Source: Lucifuga dentata (Eukaryota; Chordata; Actinopteri; Ophidiiformes; Bythitidae). From it: 64,000 bases of DNA. This document shows positions 1 through 11,938 of this stretch, piece by piece. The stretch is from positions 1 to 64,000 of the forward strand of contig VXCM01001389.1 in assembly GCA_014773175.1 (NCBI GenBank), in the 5' to 3' direction. The position numbers and the translations under genes are program-made. The stretch's first letter is position 1. Each line of letters begins with the position of its first letter. Under the pieces are notes generated by a model. That model searched no databases. It had not been told where the DNA came from and was given only the letters and a program-made list of their open reading frames with translations.

Positions 1-66
1 TGAGGCTGCATTCCCCCTTGAGGCTGCATTCCCCCTTGAGGCTGCATTCCCCCTTGAGGCTGCATT
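1..66. repeat. 18-bp minisatellite at the window edge
   Basis: Three complete copies and one partial copy of the 18-nt unit tgaggctgcattccccct. The array starts at the first base, so it probably continues outside the window. It lies in the intron before the first visible CCDC136 exon. Confidence 0.9.
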
Positions 67-254
67 ACAGTAGCACCTGAGCATGAATAGACTTAACCAC
101 ACAGGAGAAAGAAAACTACATTACTAAATATATTGCTAATAGTGACGGCACATTTATCATAGTACAAACCTTCATATGTGGCATTCATGTATGCTTCAAA
201 GTTGAAAATCTTATCAAGTTGTCATCTTTCTCTTTGCCCCCTCTTTGCCTTACA

Positions 255-290
255 TTCTCCTCTCCTCTCCTCTCCTCTCCTCTCCTCTCT
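255..290. repeat. (CTCCT)n pentanucleotide run, also a splice polypyrimidine tract
   Basis: About six copies of ctcct run straight into the acceptor of the CCDC136 exon at 295, so the microsatellite also serves as the polypyrimidine tract. Confidence 0.8.
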
Positions 291-294
291 TCAG

Positions 295-916
295 GGCTGT
301 TGGAGGACGAACGTCTTGCCAGTGCCCATCAGGCAGAGGCCTTCACACGCCAGATCCAGAATCTACAAGGTGTCAGCATATGTTCTATGATAAACTCAGA
401 CATACCCATTCCATATTAAAAAAAAAGCAAAAGGCAGATTGTTAAGCTGGAAAATATCAGCATATTTAATTTTATTTTGTTATAATAATTATGATAATGA
501 TAATGTTGCCCTATAAGTCACTAATTTGTGAGCAGTAACGAGCAGCTCTTTCATCTTGCATGACACTGTATGGATTGCTGTTGTCCCACCCACTGCTAAT
601 GAACAGCCTCAGAGAAAAGGCTACATGAGATTTAATTGACTAGAACGTGTTAAATATATGCAGTCATTTGATTTATTGATTTAGAGGTATAATCCTTTGC
701 TTTCGGTGCTGAGAGTTGTTTTTTGATCAGCTGGAGAGTTATTTTATATGCATTTGCACTTGACAAGAATGTCTAAACTGTTTGAATTAGCCTTTTTTTG
801 TGTGTGTGTTTGTGCATTTTGTTGTTACTGTGAGAGATGAAGGCGTGAATTTTCTGAGAGAACGCACATGTCTGTTACCATCAGTTACATCAGCTCCACT
901 TTTAAACAGCACTTTG

Positions 917-966
<50 letters not shown>

Positions 967-1902
967 NACACACACACACACACACACCACAAAGAGCCTA
1001 ATCTTCATCTCCCCTATCTCTCCTCTTCCTCTCTCTACAGCTCAGCTGCGCTCTGTGCAGGAGGAGATGTACAGCCTGGAGGAAGAGAAGGAGAGCGAGC
1101 TGGCTGAAGCCCAGGAGGAGCTGCGTGCAGCTCAGGAGGAGGTGCTCCTGCTGCAGCAGACAGCAGAGGAGGCAGCAGCAGAGAGGGAGAATGACATTGC
1201 CTCCTTGCAGGAGGAACTGTGTCGCCGACGAGCCGAGCTGCAGCGCCTTAGTGAGGAGACCCAAGAGTACGAGCAGGAGATTACGACGCTGAAGGCTGAG
1301 ATCAGCATGAAGAGCCAGCGTAGGGAAGCCGAGAGGAGAGAGGGTGAGAAATGTGAAGCATGGGGAGGAGGAGAAGATCAGTGTAGGTTGGAGCAGCGGA
1401 GAAAAAAAATATTATGAAGGGCAGGAAAAATGTGTAAAGGTGGGTGAACAGAGAGGAGGGAAGGGTGCCAGAGGGATGGTGTGACTTGGGTACTACACAC
1501 ACAAATCTTCCTCCATCCAAGCCAAACCTCTCTTACCATATAAACAGTTGTCTTACCTACAATACATCAAACTGCATTAATTCTTGGATTTACACTTCAT
1601 TTTCACACCTTCTGTCAACAGCCGTGAGTGACATGGATTGAAAAAAACACAAAGAGCTAGTGTGTCTGCTAGTGCTGTGGAATGTAGAGCCATAAAGCCT
1701 TCACTTCATCCACAGCAGAAAACAGCAGCGTCAGCCTTTGTAATATTATGAAACCGACCATGAGGCTGTGGATGTTCTTATTGTGGCCTCACATCGTGTT
1801 AGCGTCCCACAGTCAAGCACATAAATCCTTCTTGGGGATTTAATAAACATTACAATTGTGACTGCATGGCTGAGTGTTGGAAATGCAAAGGGAGTGGTGT
1901 GT

Positions 1903-1970
<68 letters not shown>

Positions 1971-3196
1971 AAGATACCAGGGGTATGAAGTCATAAAACA
2001 ATGAGTGGGAATTACTGTTGAACATCATAAACTATCTATGACATAAGATCAGCCTGAGGTGGGCAGAAGGGTCTAGGGTTTCCTGAAACTGTTGGGACAT
2101 AGCTTAACAGAAAAAGTTAAAGGTCATAGATGCACATAAAATATTCATGGCCTATTCATTCTGTTTCATTATTATCCTTTAATAAGAGTATTATCTAAAA
2201 TGTGTTCTGTGTCCAAAACTTATAGTTCAGTTTTTAAAAAAATTTATTCTCTGCATATTCTAATGGTGCTAAAGCCTCAAGCAGCTGTGATTTGTCCCTA
2301 TTCTGTCAGGTGACGTGGACCTGCTGAAGGAGCAGTGCCGTACGCTGAGGGAGGAGTGTCAGATCTTGAAAGAGGACAACAGACGTGTCTCTGAAAGACT
2401 GCAGCAGCTGCAGAGACAGAGAATAGGGTGAGAGGTCAATGACTGTCCACTCATCAGCTGCCCTTACTGGATCAGCTGGAGGGACACCTTCTGGAATACT
2501 GCCCCTTCTCTCATTCATACACATTTAGAGAGTAATGGCCACCTGTTAAACCACTGCAGTAAACTTGTGATGTCACATGAGTGATTGCAAGTCATGTGTA
2601 ATAGCAAAACTCAATAGGGTGTTTTAGCTAACTGCTTCTAAATAGCCTCAGTAGCTGAGATACCTCAACTGAGGTTTTTTTTTTTTTTTTCNTTTTTTTT
2701 TTTTTTTTCCTCACAATTGGGCATTGCTGACATTCTCCTGTCAAATAAAGGAAGGATTCCATTATCCAAATAAATCAAACTTTGCTCCAGACTACACAGA
2801 CAAACACACCCTCCAAATCCACAAAACATAGCATAGTTTCCCACTCATCTCCCCACCAAATTCATCCAATCATCCACACAAAAATCTGCATATCTCTCAA
2901 CTTTCATCCTCACCCCTTCCATCCCCACTCCACACACATTCACCTACTCAAACATACACACATATGCCCTGGGTTCTCTGTCTTGTAGCCCCCAGAACTC
3001 CCCCACCCCTTCCAACACAGATCTCTTATAGAGCTTCAAAAATGTGTTTCCACTCTTTACAGAACTGCAATTTTTTTTTCATTGTTATCTTTGTTCTCTG
3101 ATATTTCCCATTCTATAGTCTAGTAATATTTACATGACTTTATCGAGGGGGCTTCTGCCTTTTTCCAATAATAAGTGTTTTGTTTTTTTTTAAACA

Positions 3197-3232
<36 letters not shown>

Positions 3233-6200
3233 AGATACAGATCATATGCGACACCCTATGGGGTGGTATTGTATACGATCCGTATCCTGAAATATACATA
3301 GCATGGCTGCAAATAAAAAATTTTCCATTCTTGTGTTTCTATCCATACTTTGTTCACTTTTTACTAGCTCTAGGTTATAATTGTAATTGTAAACCAAAGT
3401 TGAGAGTAACCCAATTTTTCAATTGCAAATGTCTACAAAGTTTTCTTGATTCATCAGTGCATATTTATTCTTAAGCTCTGTAAATGACTGAATGTTGTTA
3501 TGTGTTATATTGGAACTTTTGGGTTAATTCCTTAGTAATCCAAGTGTGCCAACTAAGTTCTGCATTTTTAATTTTTATTGAATGATTTTTTCCATATTTG
3601 TGTATTTTTAGGAAACCTCAACTAAGATCATATCTTTGTGAATACTCTTTTTGTCCACCTTACAGCTCCGATAATGCTTACCTGTCACTGAAAGAAGAAG
3701 ACACTGGTGAGGGCACAGAGGGGAAGGAGATAAAGACTGGCTCGAACAACATCATGACAGAGAGCTACATGACCATGGCCCAGTCTGAAAGCACCAACTG
3801 TCACCTGGTGGATGCCTCCATCCAGAAGAATATTTCATTTGATGGGAAGCCCATGACACCAACCTCCTGGACTGGAGGCATGGGGGAGATCTTCTCCCTC
3901 AGGGACCAGCTGAAACAGGCAGAGGAAAAAGCCTCACAGGTTCAGAGAGAGGTACAATACGATGACTTAGTGTCTCAGTACTGTAACATTGAGTCAAATA
4001 TTGTTGGTGAATTCTTGGCGAATGTGTTTGACCTCTTTGTCCTCCAGTGTGATGGTTTGAAGATGGAGCTACAGGAGCTGCAGGTGCTGTATGACAGCAG
4101 TCAGAGGGAGAGAGCAGAGCTGGAGGAGGAGCTACAGCGCTGCAAGGCAGAGCTGGAGAAGCTATCTGGGGTGGCTCAGGTGAGGACCAGTTGGTCAAGC
4201 ACACATCGACCCACTATGAAGTGGAGATATGAATGAAATAATGGTAAACATTTAGTGTCAGAGGTAGGACTATTTGCACATTTATGACCTTAAAATCCAG
4301 TCATTCCCCTTGGATCTGGAGATTCTAAAGCATCTGTGGACTAGGTTGTGTTAATGTTCTATTCATTTACCTTATTACATTTTTTTTTTAATGAATTTAA
4401 AACTATTGTCAAGTTAGTTTAGGGATTTTCCTGCCCTGATCTGGACCTAATGAAAGAAATATGAAGCTTATTTTTTGCACAAGTAACATGACAAACCTCA
4501 CATTACACCTACTGTATCCTGTGTCTGTTGAGTCCACTTTTTGTGTGTCTGATTTTCATGCAGCAATATATGTTTTGATATGAATTAACCTGGTGTCTCA
4601 TCTCATATCAGTATATATTTTGCACTTTGGGCTGTGCTCTTTTCACTCTACTGTGTCTGTGTCCAAACCTCTCTGTGACTACAATGCCTTGATACTGTTG
4701 CTGGACAAAAACACGTGTCTGCAAAGTTTTTTATTTGACTATTTTGTCTGTGCAGCTCTGAAATTATTCAGTGGCTCAAAAGTAATTTAGGCACATATTC
4801 ATGGCCTAGTTTTTGCAGTGCCTTTTCATATTTCAGCTCACAACAAAATCTGTAGACTTTACATTAGAGGCAACCATTTCCCAAATCATGCCATAGTGAT
4901 ATACATTTATGAAAGCATTTTTTTCCTATCTTCACCTGGTTTCTATTCATTTTAGCTAGGTAGTCTGTGAAAATCAACATGCAGAGAAATTAATTTTGTC
5001 TCATAATATATAATCTATAATTCACACAAACAGCATGCTGGATTTGACATTAATAATCATGTTGTGTTGTGTGGTAATCAGTGGAAAGCCTGAAATGTTT
5101 TAAAAAATCTTGCAGTCATGCATTTCAGTGCTGGTGAGAAGAATTCAAAGACTTGGCTGAGTTGGCAGCAGAAAAGCAACCTTCTTAATGCAAGAAGCCA
5201 CAGAACTGAATTCATTGCCCTTTTCATGATGTCTATATTTGCTTATTGTTTTGTCTTTCTGCTTTGACTTTGAATGCAATACTGTGTGGTAATTGGATGC
5301 ACTAAGCCTGGAATACTTCCAACAATACGTGCTTCTATACCTGCCTCACCACACAATGATAATGCTGCTTTTCACTGCAGTGGATTACCTCATATCTCAA
5401 GTGTCAAGACTCTGCAAGCTGATTTTCATACAATATTAAATGATTATAAAAAATGGGGGAGAAAAAAATGGGTGTTTTGGAAAGTGGTTACAGCAATATA
5501 AACTATGTTTGATTTCATTAAATGAGCTGAAACATGCACAAAATGCTGAACTAGCACTTTATGTTCATGCAACACATAAATGACCATGCGACCATGTCAT
5601 TTATGTGTTTATTGAAATAAGAAAAAAAAGACCTGAGCAAAGGTCTGAGAGACCTGAGACCTACTGTGTGTTTTGTCTACAACAGCAGTGATGAGATGTC
5701 TCTGCGTTGTGTCAAACTGTCTACCCGTACCTGTCTCTGACGCTGTCCTTGTTCTCTGAATATCCATGTCCTCTGAGCCTTGCAAACACAAGTACAAATA
5801 AATTATTTTAAATTAGAACAGAGAGGAAAAAATGTATTCATCACATCATTTTTATTTCTTTTTGTTTTGTAACCATAAATTTATGCACAGCTAATAAGTG
5901 CCACTTTTTGCAACATCATATTTCATGGGTGTTTGCCCTGCCATAAATGTGTGCATTGTTTTTGTTGAACAGAAAATATAAATCACCCCGTCACAACCAT
6001 TTGTCTTTACGCCACAGCCATAGACCATGTCATATTTTTAATTTGGTGATTTGTAGCTGTGGTGGTGGCCCATTTGTGCTGTTGTCAAACCCCCTCTTTT
6101 TGTTGTGTTTATTATTTGGCCACCACCATCCATCTGTTCATTCATTCCCTTCATCCCCATGGTCCTTTGTGTTTCCCTCCTCAGAACTTCATCCATCCAT

Positions 6201-6682
6201 CTGAGCACCCTGTTCTCTCCATCCCCTTCATAGGAATGATTGTTATAGTGGCTGTGGTCTGGTGCTGGTTGTCGGAGCTGGCGTCCCAGAGAGCAAGGTA
6301 TGGGAGGAAATGATCTACATCTACAATGTGGTGTCTTACACATGAATTAAAATAAGTACAAGGCATCTTCATTACTTGGGATTCTTTTAGAGTGCTGGTG
6401 GTGATGGGAGGGTCTAAAAACTGAAGAACTGCCATACATAACTTGAAAAGTCTCCATTGAATTAGAATGGAAAATGATATTAAGCACGTATAAAAAGATG
6501 GACACAAGACGGGTGGGCAGTTTGGCAGATTGCTGTGTGATATCAAAATATTTCCTGGAATGGCACTGAATCAAGCAGTCATTTGAAGGCCCACTATGTT
6601 CATCTATGAGTGACTGACAGAGATAACCTGCAATCCCACTTGACACTCCATTTTCCTATCTTCCCCCAGGAGAGTGAGGTAG
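295..6682 (+). CDS. ccdc136: CCDC136-like coiled-coil membrane protein, 3' part of the gene
   Basis: Exons read: 295-369, 1041-1343, 2310-2427, 3666-3951, 4048-4179, 6234-6297 and the terminal piece 6670-6682 (stop TAG). The first five join in frame. They encode long Glu/Gln/Leu-rich coiled coil with stretches such as AFTRQIQNLQ, EKESELAEAQEEL and DIASLQEELC, which match vertebrate CCDC136 as I recall it, plus a Ser/Thr-rich linker in 3666-3951. Exon 6234-6297 encodes a hydrophobic segment (MIVIVAVVWCWL). The last exon adds only a basic tail (about RRVR) before the stop, as expected for a C-terminal membrane anchor. Exon 4048-4179 ends in phase 0 but 6234-6297 needs one preceding base, so at least one linking exon is unresolved. 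The 5' exons lie upstream of the window. CCDC136 sits just upstream of FLNC in human too, which supports the call. Its molecular role is poorly known. Confidence 0.85.
919..987. repeat. (CA)n microsatellite with an N at 967
   Basis: Near-perfect dinucleotide run in a CCDC136 intron. The single N marks an assembly join, so the true length is unknown. Open frames across it are artefacts. Confidence 0.95.
1897..1970. repeat. (GT)n microsatellite
   Basis: Long GT run with two GTAT interruptions, in a CCDC136 intron. Confidence 0.95.
2675..2708. repeat. Poly-T run with an N at 2692
   Basis: Homopolymer containing an assembly join, in the CCDC136 intron after exon 2310-2427. The rest of that intron up to 3665 is AT-rich, contains a CA/CC-rich stretch at 2790-3010 and shows no coding signal. 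Confidence 0.9.
3200..3227. repeat. Poly-A run
   Basis: 28-nt A run in a CCDC136 intron. It could be the tail of an old retroposon, but no body was recognised upstream. Confidence 0.85.
4180..6233. other. CCDC136 intron region before the membrane exon, with one candidate exon
   Basis: About 2 kb between the last coiled-coil exon and the membrane exon. At 5686-5726 there is a pyrimidine-rich acceptor (ttttgtctacaacag), an open frame SDEMSLRCVKLST and a donor (gtacct). That piece would join in frame to 6234-6297, but it cannot follow 4048-4179 directly, because phase 0 entry meets TGA. Another exon would be needed, and I could not identify it. If the first intron is retained, translation stops at 4234-4236, giving a form without the membrane segment. 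Confidence 0.4.
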
Positions 6683-8370
6683 GTTGGAACTCCATTTTGG
6701 CTGTCACTGCAGCCACAGCAGTGCTACTAATGATGACGAGTTTGTTGAGAGCTCTTGTCCGATATTGACTGGATGGGCATCAACTGTTCAAGGACAGATG
6801 TCTGCTTTGGACCAGCCCTCAGTTTCTCCTGCCATGTTTATAGATTGAAAAGGAAATACGTAACAGATATATGTAATAGAGCCGACAAATCCATGATGGA
6901 AGATATATGGGAAATACTTTTTCATATAAGAAGGTACTACATGCACACAGGATGAGAATGATGCAGTCAGTCTCACTTGTTGAATGTGCAATGAGGAAAT
7001 TACTATAATAATGAGTTGACCTGCAGAGATTCCATGAGGACTAATCTTACTCTATTAAATGTCCTAGTGATGTGTCATTCCTCTTCTTTGTCTGTGGATA
7101 TTATTTTCTATAATGTGATAAAATTAAGCTTTTGATGATAAATGTGCACCAAATGGTTCTCAGTTTATTTAGTCATTATTTATGCATTTGTTTAAACATA
7201 TTTAGTAGTTATGTCTGACAATAATGTCAAACATGAATTCTGGCCATTTAATGCACTGAAATGACTATTATATACACTCTTAAAATATTAAAGAAAAAAG
7301 CAGTATATATTTTTGTTAATGGGCTGTTAACACTTATTTACCTTTTGGTCCCCCCAAATACTAAAAGGAATAACAAATCAAACTGAAAAAATAAAACCAA
7401 AAACTACAAAAGCAATGCTGAGAAATCTGAAAATCATCATTTATTATTTCATAACTATTATCCTGCCAATATTTTTCTGCCCCACCAAATGTAAAAATGT
7501 CAATTAATGTTCTTTGCATCGTACACACCCAAGGCATGCTCCCATGAAGAGTAAAAATATTACTAAATAAGCACCTGTCAGTCCAAACTCAGGGTAAAAG
7601 GCTAATTATGTGACATTATTCCTGATGGACAGAGCCAATTATTGTGCTTTTCCTCAGGCTCAGTCCTTCTACCTGCCTCTTGTATTTTCTTATGTGTTAT
7701 GAAATCAGTGGTAGCATGAAACTAACAGGCAACTCCCCTTTAATTAACTGATAAGTAACAGTCCTGGCATGTAGATAATCCTAAATCTGATGTCTAACAT
7801 TCGTAGGTGCATTGTTATGATATGGTTTGTTCAGCTTTTGTCAGCACATCTCAGCATCTTTGAGAGAAAATTCTGAGGCAATCAAACTAGCTCCAAGTAC
7901 CAAAGGTTTCTTAGATTTCAGCTCTGATTTATATGTGGACTCTTTTCATCAAGGTTTGGAATAAGTCCAAGTTAATACAGGTACACAGTGCAGGAATGCT
8001 GACTATCAGCATTCCCTTGTTTATTGATGGCACAGGTCATGTGAAAAACTGCAGCTCTGGTAAAGGCAGGAAGTCCCTCCTTTATTAGGCAGTTGATGCA
8101 GCTCATGTTACCAGGATTAGTTGTTTGTTGAGAGCATGTTAGAAATTAATGTTCAGAATTGATATGATTCAAAAGAATGTAAATAAGTGTGTATCACATT
8201 ATTGTTCTCCTAACCATCAGTTAGAAAAAGATGTGTACTGTACGTGGAAGGTCTCTGATTATTGTTTACAATTGTGAAATGTTTTGTGATTTAGTTTTTA
8301 GAACTGAAGAAAGCATGCTACAACACATATAGAAGCACAATATTTAATTTATGTCGTTACGTTGGCTCTG

Positions 8371-8406
8371 TTTTTTTTTTTTTTTTTTNTTTTTTTTTTT
8401 TTTTTT
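8371..8406. repeat. Poly-T run with an N at 8389
   Basis: Homopolymer containing a single-base gap placeholder; its length is unreliable. Confidence 0.9.
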
Positions 8407-10366
8407 GTATTTCATGTAAATAGATGTGACATATAGTACTATGGGAGAGATATTTCTTAACTCCATTTGTACTAGCTTTGTAGAAAGTTTATTCTATTTT
8501 GAAAGAATGTTGTATATTTGATAGCCAAATTATAAGATATATAAATGTTTATTTATGGTGAAATTATTCAGAAAAACCATTAGCACTGCTAATCACTTTC
8601 TGTACCTCTGTGTTAAAAGGTGGTGTAGTCACTGCATGCATGTAGATTGCATTTAACATTAGTTGCCAGGAAGAGCAATATGACTCTTGGTTATATTTCA
8701 CAAATGTATTCCAAACTTTTGTCAAAACATTTGTCATCAAACTGAACCTTGATACGTCATTATTATTTCTTACATGAAGTAAACAATGGACCACTGGACT
8801 GCAAATTTTGCTACCATATATTTAAAAATTGATCAGTTTGCAATAACAATTAAATTCCCATTGACTGCAATAGCACAAATGATTGTTGTCTGAATCAGGA
8901 CATCATTTATCATTCTTTTTCATCTTATTCATGAAATCATGAATTATCATAATTTGACAAGCGCAGTGTTTCTCAGCTTGCTGCTTTATTTAATGCTAGC
9001 ATTGTTGTCTTCAATAGAGTTCTGACATTTTGTTACCTGGAAGTTTATTTTGTACTGTAAATGACTTGAGAAAATAAATATAGTGACCCCCACATGATGT
9101 CTGAGAGTTTTCTTTTGTAGGGAGATGCCCTCACTGGCGATCACAGCCTCAGAGTGTAAGGTATCCCAAGGAATCCCATTCATGAACACACTACGGGTCT
9201 TGAGTCAGAACCATCTCTTTCCAGGCATCACGTTACATGAGTTGTATGGTTATTAATAACCATCACTCCAGCGACGTGACATAAACTGCTGGACACAGAG
9301 ATCATTTTAGATGGCAGGAACTGGTGCGTCAATGTTTTTGATGAGGTTTCTAAATTGTGCTCGTTACTCGGTTGCCAAGGTTCACAGTTGACTGAGTTTG
9401 AGCCAGACAACAGATAGTACTTAAATATAGTACTTAATGAACCCAATGAACTCTTCTCCTTTCCAAAATAATCTGTCAAAACTTCATCAAGCTAAATCAA
9501 AACTTCAAAAATAAAAGTGTGTAGTTATGTGTCAATATGTGCAGCAAACGACTCTTAAACTTGCTGCTACATCCCCAGAAATCATTGTATCGTTTGAAGC
9601 TAAATTAATTTCTTCAGTGTACAAAAGTATCACCTCCCTTGGTTTCTTATTTTGGCTAAAGAACTGAAAAGTATCTAAAAGCAGAAACTCCAGATTCAGA
9701 TCACCAGTAAAAATCCAGGGGTAAAAATCCCCTGGGCTCCAGGCCTGTCTGTCCACTGCGTATGCCCCAAATCCCTTCATACATTTTTCATATTCTACCA
9801 ACAGACTAACAGTGGAAAAACACTAATTGGAAAAAAATCGAAGAGTTGACTGTGAGAACTGCTGTAGGCATTTTATGGGGATATGGTAATTTTTTTTTTC
9901 CTGGAAGAAAAAAAAAAGTTTGCTTGTCTGTTTCTAGAGAAAACACTGCATGTAAAATATCACATTGATTATTATTCCATACTTTTAATTTGGAGAAATA
10001 TTCTACCTCAGAATACAGCATGAAATGAATTTATAATGCCAAGGTATTACTGCATGGCTGGTTGGCCACTGGTTGAAAAAACAACAAAAAGTGGTTAAGA
10101 GTATCTTTTTTAGGTGGTATGAGATCAGCGTGGGGATCCTGAGTTGTGTCCACACTGCATGAGTAGCCTCAGCATGCCTTCTGCAGGTGTCACAGTTATT
10201 CTTACTACCTACTACTTCATCAAAGATGCTTTTGGTGTCTTGTGTCACTGCCATATCCCTGTCTGCTGAGTCACAAGGCTCCCACCATGACAGTCACCAA
10301 ACCTCACAACAAACTTTTAATGGGACTGACTATCTATGTAGATGTATAGATACGGTAAATTAGTGA

Positions 10367-10701
10367 TTAATAGTTTCCAAACTTTCTGAACCAACTATTA
10401 CTTCCAAATAAACTAAAAATATTTAAGTATTACATCATCAACAAGCCACCAACTCTAACAAAAAAGGGGCACAGTGTGGCGACAAGCTGGGCTACTTGAA
10501 AAAAAAAGTCATTAAAAGAGAATAATAGTTAAACTTAAACAATTTCTTAATGAAACCCATTTCATTTGTGAATAATTTGCAACAAACAAAACTTCACAGA
10601 TGGTACATAGCTTTCAATTGTTTTGATTCTCAGGAGTAATTTCCAAAATTGTCCTTCAAGTACCACCAGTGGTACCCATACCACAGTTTGAGAACCACTA
10701 G
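10367..10701 (-). mobile_element. Decayed non-autonomous hAT-like DNA transposon
   Basis: The right end at 10684-10701 reads cagtttgagaaccactag. Its reverse complement resembles the hAT terminal motif CAGTGGTTCTCAAACTG, followed inward by the palindromic ggtaccactggtggtac type sequence common in hAT MITEs. A possible left end (tagtttccaaactttctg) lies at about 10370. No clear 8-bp target duplication and no transposase are visible, so the left boundary is uncertain. Confidence 0.45.
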
Positions 10702-11396
10702 ATTACTGTATGTGAATAAAGTGACAATGGTGCGTGTTTTTATGCTAAATTAAACCATCATCATCTAATGCTGTTACTGCCCATCACTTCTCTCAAAATT
10801 GTAGGTGGCACTAAGTTAAGAGGAATTCACTTTTCCTTTTTCAGTTTTTACAAAAAGATGAGACCTGGAAAGAAATCCATTTTCAAGACCACTAATAAAT
10901 AAATCCATTAATCAAAAGGAAAAACTCTCTGATGGGTTGCATAACTGAACCCATTTCTTAGTATATATATAGCAATGTCATTATTTGGTAACACCTACAG
11001 AAATATGCCATATATCAAACTTGATGCACAATCTTGCTAAATATAAAAGCATCATCTTATAATTGTCCCAGAGCTAGTACTGACCTTTGCATGTTTACAT
11101 GGAAAAAGCAAGCACAGTTCACTTAGAGGTGGCAGATAACTGTGTAACACGTAATGCTCCTGCTTCACTTTTCCCAGTGTGACCTCAACCTTTCAAATGC
11201 TGCTTTTTAAAACCTCGATCCAATGTGTAACTTCTCACTTTTACTGACATTTTTTGATAGATCGAGACAGAGGGACTCGATGCACTTCTCCGCTTTCTTT
11301 TCTTAGCGCGATTATTCAGTCGTTTGGACCCTCAGCATGACACACATTTACAACAATCGGTATGTCCCAGCCCCCCCACTACCCAAATAGGAGCGC

Positions 11397-11550
11397 CTAA
11401 AAATAAGGAGACTGCGGCAACTGTTGCGCTGCATGGGGTCTGACCAATCATCCTCCAGTAAACTGATCCTGACTCCCGTTATCCTTAGCAAATAGTCTAT
11501 GATTACAGTGTGTGTCTGTGTGTGTGACGTGGCCGGGGGTCCTTTATATA
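11397..11550 (+). promoter_or_regulatory. FLNC core promoter with MEF2 site, CCAAT box and TATA-like box
   Basis: CTAAAAATAA at 11397-11406 is a perfect match to the MEF2 consensus YTAWWWWTAR. A CArG-like cccaaatagg lies just upstream. A CCAAT box is at 11444-11448 and tttatata at 11543-11550. With usual spacing, transcription would start near 11575-11585, giving a 5' leader of roughly 360 nt before the ATG at 11939. E-box-like CACCTG and CAGCTG motifs occur in the leader near 11600 and 11703. A MEF2 element here fits a gene expressed in striated muscle. The transcription start is inferred only. Confidence 0.6.
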
Positions 11551-11938
11551 CCCATGTCTGTCCTGTCTCAGCGTTCAAGTTTAACAGTGCTGCTCCAGCT
11601 CACCTGCCATCTAACTCCATTTATCAAAAAGCGACGTTCTTCTCAGGGCCATAATAGAAAAGAGCGCATTTGACAAGAAGGTGCCAATTAAAAACAGACG
11701 AGCAGCTGCCTTGCACATTGTAAATCGGATAATTTAATCCATCACTGTCCTGACATAAGTGGCTTCTTCACAAGTAGCCGAAAAATCTTCAGCTCGCTTT
11801 TTAAACTCCTCCAAGTTTGAACTTTCCTCCGCGGGAGCGCGCTTGCCATCGACCCGCTAAAGTTTTCTGCGCTGCCGAGCTCACAATTCAACACGTAAGT
11901 GTCACCGAGGTATAAAAGTGGACACGGAAAAAGCCATC

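Larger units (their letters stand above)
6683..11396. other. Intergenic region CCDC136 to FLNC
   Basis: The first part should contain the CCDC136 3' UTR, but I cannot fix its end. The rest is AT-rich and has no open frame with family resemblance. Poly-T with an N (8371-8406) and a hAT-like fossil (about 10367-10701) are the identifiable pieces. I see no RNA gene. Confidence 0.6.

Noticed and set aside
800..1417. Long + frame spanning the CA repeat and exon 1041-1343 as one gene
   Set aside because: Only the part from 1041 to 1343 is exon. The upstream part is intron and microsatellite with an N, and the splice acceptor at 1040 is clear.
5274..5501. 75-codon + frame in the CCDC136 intron
   Set aside because: It lacks coiled-coil character, usable splice sites and phase agreement with neighbours.
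11918..11938. In-frame GTG upstream of the flnc ATG as translation start
   Set aside because: Vertebrate mRNAs start at ATG. The double ATG at 11939 matches human FLNC.
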